Notes under the pieces: generated by a model
Seen by the model: only the letters and a program-made list of their open reading frames with translations
Database searches by the model: none
What the model was told of the DNA's origin: nothing
Shown: positions 57,654 to 64,000 of the stretch, piece after piece
Numbering within the stretch: the stretch's first letter is position 1
Layout: each line of letters begins with the position of its first letter
Assembly: GCA_029203125.1 (NCBI GenBank)
Contig: CP119317.1
Coordinates: 2,542,001-2,606,000 of the forward strand
Length of the DNA: 64,000 bases
From: Candidatus Cohnella colombiensis
GTDB lineage: Bacteria; Bacillota; Bacilli; Paenibacillales; Paenibacillaceae
Direction of reading: 5' to 3'
Program-made: the position numbers and the translations under genes

Positions 57654-57946
57654 TAGGCATCACCTACCGTATACTCCTGTGAAAGCGTCAGGTGAGCCTT
57701 GAGAGACTCGTAAGACTTCTGAAACTTCTCGGCATCTGGATTGTCTATCCCAAAATTAGCCTTTACATAGACAAACACCGCCCGCCGTATAAGCGGGTCG
57801 GTGTCGTCATCAGCTTTTGACGCTAATACGCCGGATAACTTGAGGTCATGAATCGCAGCATCGATCAAGTCTGAAACCTCTACATCAAAAGCCTTTGTTG
57901 TTGCGCTTATGCGTAGAGTGGCCTTTGCATCGTCAAGCATTGGCAT
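57653..57946 (-). CDS. Head-tail connector (gp6-like)
   Basis: A 97-aa helical protein: DDAKATLRISATTKAFDVEV, then DLIDAAIHDLK, then AVFVYVKANFG. This is the gp6/gp15 adaptor family. Directly after the capsid block. Confidence 0.85.
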   Translation of the reverse strand: MPMLDDAKATLRISATTKAFDVEVSDLIDAAIHDLKLSGVLASKADDDTDPLIRRAVFVYVKANFGIDNPDAEKFQKSYESLKAHLTLSQEYTVGDA

Positions 57947-57949
57947 GGT

Positions 57950-58558
57950 TTACACCACCAGATAAACGTCTACCTGCTTGCTGTTCAATGCGGTGTTAAG
58001 GTCAACTGTATTATTTTCGATAGCAGTCGCGCTATTTGTCACTGTTGGTGCAGTAGCTTCGCGCACATTGTCTAAAGCAGCAAATAAAACGGTGTTGTGA
58101 GGGAGCTTGTACGGGATGCCCAGCTTTTTTCCAAAACCAATCGCCGTTGTAGCTCCAGTGTTGGTGTGTGCAGGGATGGTGATTTTTGTAACTGTCTTAA
58201 AGGCTTTAATTCCGGTTACCGTACCCGCCGTGCTCGCTGTAAATGCCGGAAGGGTTTCGGTGATTACTTCGTCATTGAAGTTCGTACCTTCGATAATGAC
58301 TTGAATCGCCTTAATGTCGGCAGCAGTACCACCTGCAGTTGCCGTAATGTTGCGTGGTACGCTCGGTTGGGTGATGCCTGTTGTAAAGACTGATGTTGAC
58401 CCTGTGCTCGCAGCTGCTGCGCGTATACCTGCTGTGTTTGGCGCTGTTGCTTGTGCTGCTTCGATTACGAGATGAGCGGGGAAACCACGTTTAACATTGA
58501 CTCCAGAAGCGTCGGTTTTCAATCGTCCGTTCTTCGGGTTATATGCAACTCTATTCAA
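57950..58558 (-). CDS. Head-associated protein (202 aa), possible decoration
   Basis: Beta-rich, Thr/Ala-rich protein (STSVFTTGITQPSVPRNITA; IIEGTNFNDEVITETLPAFT). Placed between capsid and connector genes, so a capsid decoration protein or head fibre is likely. No family recognised. Confidence 0.6.
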   Translation of the reverse strand: MNRVAYNPKNGRLKTDASGVNVKRGFPAHLVIEAAQATAPNTAGIRAAAASTGSTSVFTTGITQPSVPRNITATAGGTAADIKAIQVIIEGTNFNDEVITETLPAFTASTAGTVTGIKAFKTVTKITIPAHTNTGATTAIGFGKKLGIPYKLPHNTVLFAALDNVREATAPTVTNSATAIENNTVDLNTALNSKQVDVYLVV

Positions 58559-58582
58559 TTCGTTCCACCTCCGGGGAATAAA

Positions 58583-58601
58583 GGGGCTAAAGTTCAGCCC
58601 C
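58583..58601 (-). terminator. Hairpin after the capsid gene
   Basis: GGGGCT (58583-58588) pairs with AGCCCC (58596-58601); TTTATT follows on the minus strand. Probably a partial terminator that keeps capsid mRNA abundant. Confidence 0.55.
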
Positions 58602-58608
58602 TAGTGAT

Positions 58609-59766
58609 TTAGCCTTTCTTAACGCGTAGGAATCCGTTCTTCGAAATGACGTTACCGCCAACGAATACAGAGCTACGGTGAGCGATCATGCCTTGCTTGA
58701 ACTTGAAATCGGTCGAACGTTGAACATCGACGTCAGAGAAGATCGTCAGCATGTAGTTGCTGAGAGGACCGTAAGCCATCGAATACTGTCCAGCAGCAAC
58801 GGCCGTATCAGAAATAGCTTTGCACGCGCTGTTGATGATATAAGGAACGCCATCGATCGTGCCAGTGTTGCCGTTCGTTTTTACATCGTAAACACGTTCA
58901 CCCTCGTCAGTACGGAGCGTAACGAATGCTTTCAGATCCTTTTTGTTCAGGATCAGCACAGCTACATCCTCAACATCTTCGTCGCCACCAAAGGAAAACA
59001 CGATTTCATCAAGCGTAGTTTCGTCGATAGCCGAAATCGTTTTGTCGGTTGCGGCGTCAATTGCATTTGCAGCAGTGGAAAAGATCCCTGCGAGGTGATT
59101 TGTGGCGCCATCACCAATCAGAATTTCCCGCGTGATTTTTTTGCGAGATGCAATGGTAACACCTTTCATAACTTCAGCGTCATAGTCAGCAGCAGGAAGC
59201 TTCTGAACTTCTTCAGAGTCTTCAGCATAAGCTGTGACTTTTGATTTATTGATGTCTGCATACCCGAAGACCGGCTCGGCTGTCGCGTAGTCGGCACCTT
59301 CTGCCGTGTTATCGCCGATGCCATAACCTTTCAGATACGGTTGTTGGAAGCTCTCACCACCAAGCAAAGGTTTGTGAGTGACCATATCGATCAGACCGGA
59401 AACCTCATTGAAGGTTGGACGAATGTCGCTCGCTTGATGCTTCGGCAAAATTACGCTGGATGATCCGACTGTAACGGAGCGATTCTCTTTCAGTGCCTTA
59501 CCGCGTTCCTCAGCGGCTTTGCGAGCTTCTTTGGCGGGATCTGGAGTGTGCTCAGGTACGAATGTGTCAACGTGGCGAGTTTCAATGTCGCCCGCCGTAA
59601 TTCCTGCTGCCACTGCCTTACGGCGCTCTCTTGCACCTAGATCTTTCTTCTCAGTCTCCAGAGTGCGAAGCTCTGTTTCCAATTCGTCAAGGTTAACTTC
59701 TCCATCGCCTTCAAGTAGCCCGCGGATTTCTAACATTCTTGCTTCGATTTGTTGTAATCTTGTCAC
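58609..59766 (-). CDS. Major capsid protein, HK97 fold
   Basis: A 385-aa protein. The N-terminal delta domain (about 1-110) is coiled coil (EARMLEIRGLLEGDGEVNLD...) and is removed by the protease encoded just upstream. The rest is the HK97-type shell (FNEVSGLIDMVTHKPLLGGE; EDSEEVQKLPAAD; VLILNKKDLKAF; MAYGPLSNYM). Confidence 0.93.
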   Translation of the reverse strand: MTRLQQIEARMLEIRGLLEGDGEVNLDELETELRTLETEKKDLGARERRKAVAAGITAGDIETRHVDTFVPEHTPDPAKEARKAAEERGKALKENRSVTVGSSSVILPKHQASDIRPTFNEVSGLIDMVTHKPLLGGESFQQPYLKGYGIGDNTAEGADYATAEPVFGYADINKSKVTAYAEDSEEVQKLPAADYDAEVMKGVTIASRKKITREILIGDGATNHLAGIFSTAANAIDAATDKTISAIDETTLDEIVFSFGGDEDVEDVAVLILNKKDLKAFVTLRTDEGERVYDVKTNGNTGTIDGVPYIINSACKAISDTAVAAGQYSMAYGPLSNYMLTIFSDVDVQRSTDFKFKQGMIAHRSSVFVGGNVISKNGFLRVKKG

Positions 59767-59781
59767 TCTTCATTCCTCCAA

Positions 59782-60438
59782 TTAATAAGTTAATGTTTTC
59801 AAAAGCAACTTCCGACGCCGTTCTGCAGCTGCCGCCGCTTCAGTCGCTACCGCAACTTGTTGTTCCTTCTCGATCTCCATCTCGAAGGCTGAACGTGCTG
59901 AAATGGAAGTAGTATCATAAGCCGGAATATCCACGGCAGACACATCGTAAACCTTTTTAATGCGCAGTACGGTACGTGTACGAGACTCGGAATCGTAAGA
60001 CGTTTCCTTGGTCGTATAGGCGTAACTCATACGGTCGATGTAGCCACCTTTGATTTCTTCGTAAAGCTTGCGACCCTCTTCAGTGCCATCGAGTCTAGCG
60101 CGAATAAAAAGACCCTTGGAGTCTACTTTCAACTCAAGAGTCTTGTTTCTAGTTCTGGCCATTACCTTGCCACCGTGGTTGTAATTGAATATCACATCCG
60201 ACATGTCGGCTTCAGCAAGTGCTGTGGCAGCAACCTTCTCTTTATATTGGATATTGTCATACTCCCAAAGGACAGTAGTCTCGTTGAAGCGTACAGCATA
60301 TCCTTCTACGTAAAGGGCTTCGCCTTCTCCATCACCGCCATCAGCACCCAATGGAGCTGCTCGGATCTCGAATGAAAATTCACGATACTCACGATCTTTC
60401 CGTAACTTCTCAGGATTCGTCTCCACCGTCTTCGTCAT
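59782..60438 (-). CDS. HK97-family prohead protease
   Basis: A 218-aa serine protease from ATG 60438 (AAGGGAAG upstream). VEGYAVRFNE leads to DVIFNYNHGG (His88) and GYIDRMSYAY (Ser138), the catalytic pair of the U35 family. It matures the capsid by cutting off the delta domain. The start overlaps the end of the portal gene by 29 bp. Confidence 0.9.
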   Translation of the reverse strand: MTKTVETNPEKLRKDREYREFSFEIRAAPLGADGGDGEGEALYVEGYAVRFNETTVLWEYDNIQYKEKVAATALAEADMSDVIFNYNHGGKVMARTRNKTLELKVDSKGLFIRARLDGTEEGRKLYEEIKGGYIDRMSYAYTTKETSYDSESRTRTVLRIKKVYDVSAVDIPAYDTTSISARSAFEMEIEKEQQVAVATEAAAAAERRRKLLLKTLTY

Positions 60439-61654
60439 CTTCACTACCACTTCCCTTCGCTGGTTCATTTTTAGGCGTTTCTTTAATTGGCTTTGTATTA
60501 ACTGTGGCTGTATCTAGGCGCCTGATAAGTTCATCACCACCTTCAACAGGCGCCATGTTCATGACCTCGCGCCATTCATTAGGTGTCATTGCTCCACGGT
60601 CGACCATCTGCAGAAGCTCAAGCTTCGATTTCACACTTGCGTATTGGAGTCTATTTGCCTCATAAACGATTTCATTTCCATGAGCTTGCTCAGCATCCGT
60701 GAACACCTTTGCGGTTAATTCCAGACTTAATTGCAGAGCGATCGGCTCGATAACTGATTCATAAAATGAATTCCATTCATCCTCTGAGTAATTGGACAAG
60801 ACTATTTTTTCGTTTGTCCCGAAATACTCATGAATCGCCTGTTTGATGAGTGCCATTTGCTTGGCGTCGATAATCTTTGGCTCGCCGTTGAGTGGAGTAA
60901 AATCAGCTTTGACATCAGTAGCTGCAACACCACCGTTGTTCCCGACACCCATATAATCACGAACGAAATCTTCCGTTTGCTGACGGCGGTCCGCTGGATT
61001 TAGATTTGTTGTAAATTTCAATATCCCGCGTACAAATGCAGATGTCTTGATCGCGTTGATAATCCCCTGATTGGTTGCTTGGATCAGTTCCAATGTGGGT
61101 AATAGTGCGACTTCGTTTCCTTCTCCAAACATTTCGCTTGCATTAAAAAATCGACGTAGATGAACCACGTCGACATAAGGGATTGTGAGTATTTTCCCAT
61201 TTCTGAGATTAAATTTAAGGTATACGTCAGTTCCATATTCCACTGCTTCCACTCGGCTGTAATCGATTGGATAAAATCCTTCAACTTTCCCTGTTATCTC
61301 ACTGCGATAGATCAGGAAGAAGGCATTTGATCTTGAAAATAATTGTGTAACTATTTTGTACAAGAAGGCGTAGGCGTTCATCTTTGGGTTTGGCCTAACG
61401 CTGAGTAGCCACTCAATCTTGCTACCAGCATTCTGAATTTTACCGTTCGTTCGTCGAATATGTTTAGGCTTCAACTTGGCTGCATTCCGCGCAACTGCAT
61501 CCAATGTCGAACGAACAATCGCGCTGGTATAAGCATCATCACCAAATGGTGTAAAAATCGGTGCATAGCCATTCATGAATATTGACCGGACAGATGAACT
61601 AATAGCTTTTGCGAATCGTCCAAATACCTTTTGAAACAACCCTGATGGCTGCAA
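60410..61654 (-). CDS. Portal protein, HK97 family
   Basis: A 414-aa portal: STLDAVARNAAKLKPKHI, NAYAFLYKIVTQLFSRSNAF, FYPIDYSRVE, VVHLRRFF and the long C-terminal helix with MTPNEWREVMNMAPVEGG. It forms the ring through which DNA enters the head. The acidic tail (GSEDDEDGGDES) overlaps the protease gene. Confidence 0.92.
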   Translation of the reverse strand: MQPSGLFQKVFGRFAKAISSSVRSIFMNGYAPIFTPFGDDAYTSAIVRSTLDAVARNAAKLKPKHIRRTNGKIQNAGSKIEWLLSVRPNPKMNAYAFLYKIVTQLFSRSNAFFLIYRSEITGKVEGFYPIDYSRVEAVEYGTDVYLKFNLRNGKILTIPYVDVVHLRRFFNASEMFGEGNEVALLPTLELIQATNQGIINAIKTSAFVRGILKFTTNLNPADRRQQTEDFVRDYMGVGNNGGVAATDVKADFTPLNGEPKIIDAKQMALIKQAIHEYFGTNEKIVLSNYSEDEWNSFYESVIEPIALQLSLELTAKVFTDAEQAHGNEIVYEANRLQYASVKSKLELLQMVDRGAMTPNEWREVMNMAPVEGGDELIRRLDTATVNTKPIKETPKNEPAKGSGSEDDEDGGDES

Positions 61655-61667
61655 TATATTTCACCCC

Positions 61668-62942
61668 CTATATCAAATTCATATACTCTTCACGGTGTCG
61701 CTCTAACCCGACATAGGCGTTGAGTAGTGCGGCAGTTCCATCTATCCGACGGCGTTGGTTTTTACCTTTATGTGGCTGGATCGTTTGGTTTTTTAAATCT
61801 AAATCAATAGCTGTGTTAGATAGACACCATTTATCAATAGGATTGTTATTGTAATTAACCATCTTTGCTGAAAGATCTGCTCCCAGTAGTTTCATCGGAC
61901 CGGATAAGGTTTGTTTGCCCTGTGCCACAGCCTCCATCGCATTCTTTCCGACGTGTCCTTCCATTTCTTCGACCCAATAAATTGCTGAGTAACGGTCGTA
62001 TTCGACCCACGGAAGGTAAATACCAAGATCCGTTTGGATTTCAACAAACCAGTCTGTAACATACTTGTGATGGACCCGATTTCCAGGAGTTGTCCGCAGT
62101 AAACCTCGTTCGTGCCATAGGTCGTAAGGTATCTTGTCCTCTTTCGAACGCTGTTCAAGTAAATCTTCTGGAAGCCAATACATTTGTAGAACGTAGATGA
62201 TCGGATCGCCATTTCGCATCATAATGACTTTTGCGGCTGTTAGATCGGTTGTATCAGATAAGTCGCCCCCGCCTATGCCGTAACGGAATCCCATCTCTTC
62301 GACTTTGAATGTGGCTTCGTTATTCAATTGCTCGAATGTTAGCCACGCTTCGGTAGATGTCTCTCGAATATTGAAATCTTTACAAAGCAGGTTCTTGACG
62401 AGCATTGCATTCTTCTTGGCTTTGGCAACCTTCGTCTGCAGTTGATCTATTTGCTTTATAGTTCCTAATCCTGGGTTAGCCTTCGGCCAGCATGACGGAT
62501 CAGTCCATTCATGCCTGCTATCTAGTTCATAAATGATCGGAAGGAAACGTTCATAAGGGTCTTCTTCCCCTTCCTCGAGTGGCTGACCAATGCCGTTCAG
62601 CATCTGTTCAGCTTCCTCGTATTTCATGTCAAAGACAGCTTCACGAACAGTTCCAGCTGTGGTGATCATGACGATCAACGGCTGCTCCCGTGAGCTCGTA
62701 CCATCCGTGATTACATCGTATAAGTTCTTATCTTTCCAAGCTGCTACTTCATCCATTATCGCGCCAGACACGTTTAGGCCGTCCAATGTATCACTGTCAG
62801 ACCCAAGTGGTTTAAATGAACTATCGTTGTCGAGGCCGACCAGTTCGGCAACCAGCGGTTTGATGCGTTTGCGTAGCGATGGCGACTTATTGACCATACG
62901 CTTGGCTTCGAGCCATACAAGTTTAGCTTGGTCCTTCTTAGT
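61668..62942 (-). CDS. terL: Terminase large subunit, second exon
   Basis: From 62942 the frame reads TKKDQAKLVWLEAKRMVNKS and on through MDEVAAWKD, TTAGTVREAVFDM, GGGDLSDTTDLTA (nuclease acidic site) and LNAYVGLERH to the stop at 61668: 424 residues. The N-terminal Walker A ATPase region is missing, and just before 62942 an in-frame stop (TAA, 62951-62949) closes the frame. The missing part must lie beyond 64000, with an intron between. An internal ATG (62897) is not a true start. The protein packages DNA into the prohead. Confidence 0.88.
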   Translation of the reverse strand, partial: TKKDQAKLVWLEAKRMVNKSPSLRKRIKPLVAELVGLDNDSSFKPLGSDSDTLDGLNVSGAIMDEVAAWKDKNLYDVITDGTSSREQPLIVMITTAGTVREAVFDMKYEEAEQMLNGIGQPLEEGEEDPYERFLPIIYELDSRHEWTDPSCWPKANPGLGTIKQIDQLQTKVAKAKKNAMLVKNLLCKDFNIRETSTEAWLTFEQLNNEATFKVEEMGFRYGIGGGDLSDTTDLTAAKVIMMRNGDPIIYVLQMYWLPEDLLEQRSKEDKIPYDLWHERGLLRTTPGNRVHHKYVTDWFVEIQTDLGIYLPWVEYDRYSAIYWVEEMEGHVGKNAMEAVAQGKQTLSGPMKLLGADLSAKMVNYNNNPIDKWCLSNTAIDLDLKNQTIQPHKGKNQRRRIDGTAALLNAYVGLERHREEYMNLI

Positions 62943-63052
62943 CGTTGGTTATTATCGCGCGGCTTTTTATCCGCACCTCTGGAGGTTTCCCTCATTTTCA
63001 TCAGTTGGTCATTTCCAACCCAGCTTAGCGTACATTTTCAACCAATAAAAAA

Positions 63053-63072
63053 GACAACCATTATTGGTTGTC
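63053..63072 (-). terminator. Hairpin after the GIY-YIG gene
   Basis: GACAACCA-ATAA-TGGTTGTC is a perfect palindrome followed on the minus strand by TTTTTTATT. It could end transcription of the endonuclease gene, or be an intron stem. Confidence 0.6.
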
Positions 63073-63125
63073 GGGCACTCTTGGCGAGATTATATTTATT
63101 CACTCGCTACGCGTTACGGTGCTAA

Positions 63126-63977
63126 TCAGCCGTTAGCAATCTGATTAGTTACCTCGGTATTGGCATATTGGTTAATATGAATTTTGGTATCGAGACCAGA
63201 CGTCTTCAACAATCGCCTAATGGTATTTCGACTAATATTAAGCTCTTGAGATATTTTGTTTTGAGAAACGCCAGAATTGTACATCTGCACAACCAACAAG
63301 GCGTTTTTCTCCGCATTCGCCTGAACTCTTTTTTTAATTCCTTCTCTGATCTCAGGGAGGATGTTGGTATAGGTTTTATTGTACATAAGGTTATAAACCG
63401 TATCCTGCGATGCACTATATTTGAGAACTAAGAAGGATACCGGAAGATTATCATGCAGATCCAATATGATTTGTTCGGCCATTTTGTCGCTAATCATTGC
63501 GTTTGGATTTTTATCTCCCGCATTAGCTCTGTTCATTTTGTTTGTGGCCTTACTCTTCGCTATTGACTCCGGATTGATTACCTTCCCTTTTTGGCTTGCA
63601 GAAATTCTTCTCTTGTGGATATCAGAAAACTTCCTGCCTTTTAAGGAGTTACTCATCTTCTTCCTCAACTCCGGCGAAAAAGTTCTGAATTTCTGCCCAC
63701 CATTAATTAAATTGTATCCCGAATTCACGCTGTCATATTCTTTCATTGCCGCAATCTCTAGCTTATCGAGATCCGCAATCGAACATTCAGTAATAGGCTC
63801 GACGGAAAAGTTTTCTTCCCCGTATAAATCCCAAGCCCGCTGCAAATGTTCGTTATGATGCGTGTTCGTTCTTAGTTTAGAAATATGCGTTTTTATTCTC
63901 TTGTTGTAGTTGACGGTCTGTCCAATATATACTTTCCCGTTGATCAGATTAGTTATTTTATAGATACCAATTTTCAT
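63126..63977 (-). CDS. GIY-YIG homing endonuclease with NUMOD3 and HTH
   Basis: A 283-aa protein. GIYKITNLINGKVYIGQTVN (the GIY-YIG catalytic core) is followed by HHNEHLQRAWDLYGEENFSV with the conserved Glu region. NUMOD3-like repeats then come (SPELRKKMSNSLKGRKFSDI, HKRRISASQKGK), and a C-terminal HTH (VSQNKISQELNISRNTIRRL). This is the design of I-TevI/I-BmoI type intron endonucleases, which cut intron-less copies of terL. The start is ATG 63977 behind AAGGGGTGAT, near the window edge. Confidence 0.88.
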   Translation of the reverse strand: MKIGIYKITNLINGKVYIGQTVNYNKRIKTHISKLRTNTHHNEHLQRAWDLYGEENFSVEPITECSIADLDKLEIAAMKEYDSVNSGYNLINGGQKFRTFSPELRKKMSNSLKGRKFSDIHKRRISASQKGKVINPESIAKSKATNKMNRANAGDKNPNAMISDKMAEQIILDLHDNLPVSFLVLKYSASQDTVYNLMYNKTYTNILPEIREGIKKRVQANAEKNALLVVQMYNSGVSQNKISQELNISRNTIRRLLKTSGLDTKIHINQYANTEVTNQIANG

Positions 63978-64000
63978 TACCATCACCCCTTGTAACCATT

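Larger units (their letters stand above)
62943..64000 (-). mobile_element. Probable group I intron in terL (3' part, carries GIY-YIG gene)
   Basis: The terminase frame is broken here. Next to the exon is a series of compact hairpins: GAGG-GAAA-CCTC at 62993-62982 with a GNRA loop, GCGG...CCGC, and GTTGG...CCAAC. These are as expected for the P9 region at the 3' end of a group I intron. The intron would end in G at 62943, with exon 2 starting ACTAAG. The 5' end lies outside the window, so the ribozyme core was not checked. Confidence 0.7.

Noticed and set aside
62774..63001. 75-aa ORF at the intron end
   Set aside because: It crosses the intron-exon border in a frame other than terL and has no coding character.
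1..64000. tRNA, rRNA or tmRNA genes and CRISPR arrays
   Set aside because: No sequence resembling these was noticed on reading; no programme could be run, so a small RNA might be missed.

Overview
The window looks like a chromosomal segment of an endospore-forming Firmicute, most likely Paenibacillaceae (Paenibacillus or Cohnella type). The reasons are a recognisable gerE sporulation gene, low-GC Gram-positive ribosome binding sites, and two proteins with the 'copper amine oxidase N-terminal' stalk domain common in that family. This is inference; no rRNA or tRNA gene is present to confirm it.

1-6.4 kb, host DNA. A partial ABC exporter lies opposite a nitrite and nitric oxide module: lipoprotein Cu nitrite reductase (nirK), a cysteine-free Crp/Fnr regulator, two DUF2249 proteins, a multi-pass membrane protein and a DUF59 protein, with a convergent group II truncated haemoglobin. 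Three promoters here (nirK, first DUF2249 gene, globin) share one design: a TGTGA-N6-TCACA-type box, exactly 21 nt, then a -10 hexamer. That makes a small regulon, probably run by the regulator encoded inside it.

6.43-17.85 kb, an 11,396-bp element inserted in gerE. The C-terminal third of gerE (6362-6455) and its N-terminal two thirds (17830-17988) are separated by the element. A 22-bp direct repeat sits at both junctions, and joining the two copies restores an uninterrupted 76-codon gerE in frame. The element has a 538-aa large serine recombinase, and its circular junction would be a 50-bp near-palindromic attP. Cargo includes a 1019-aa SIR2-domain protein resembling defence-associated sirtuins, a two-gene HEPN plus PLD-like operon, a His-rich membrane protein, small genes, and remains of a tyrosine integrase and a MazF/PemK toxin. 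This is the architecture of sporulation intervening elements such as skin in sigK, here carrying what looks like phage-defence cargo.

18.15-64 kb, prophage read mainly on the minus strand and running off the right edge. From right to left: terminase large subunit interrupted by a probable group I intron with a GIY-YIG endonuclease, portal, protease, HK97-type capsid, connectors, tail genes with a -1 frameshift for the tail chaperone, tape measure, baseplate, glycine-rich fibre, XkdX, XhlA, holin and a three-domain lysin. Next comes a plasmid-like block (ParM/ParR, VirB2-like small membrane protein, M23 peptidase, VirB4/HerA-like ATPase). It is followed by a lysogeny switch with five TTTACC-N4-GGTAAA operators, recombination genes (SbcC-like ATPase, Bet, MBL hydrolase), replication genes (RepO-like initiator, helicase loader, DnaB-like helicase, a sliding clamp), two DNA methyltransferases with a helicase and a Gp37/Gp68-family protein, small early genes, and ArpU plus an excisionase-like HTH. 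No integrase for this prophage is visible in the window.
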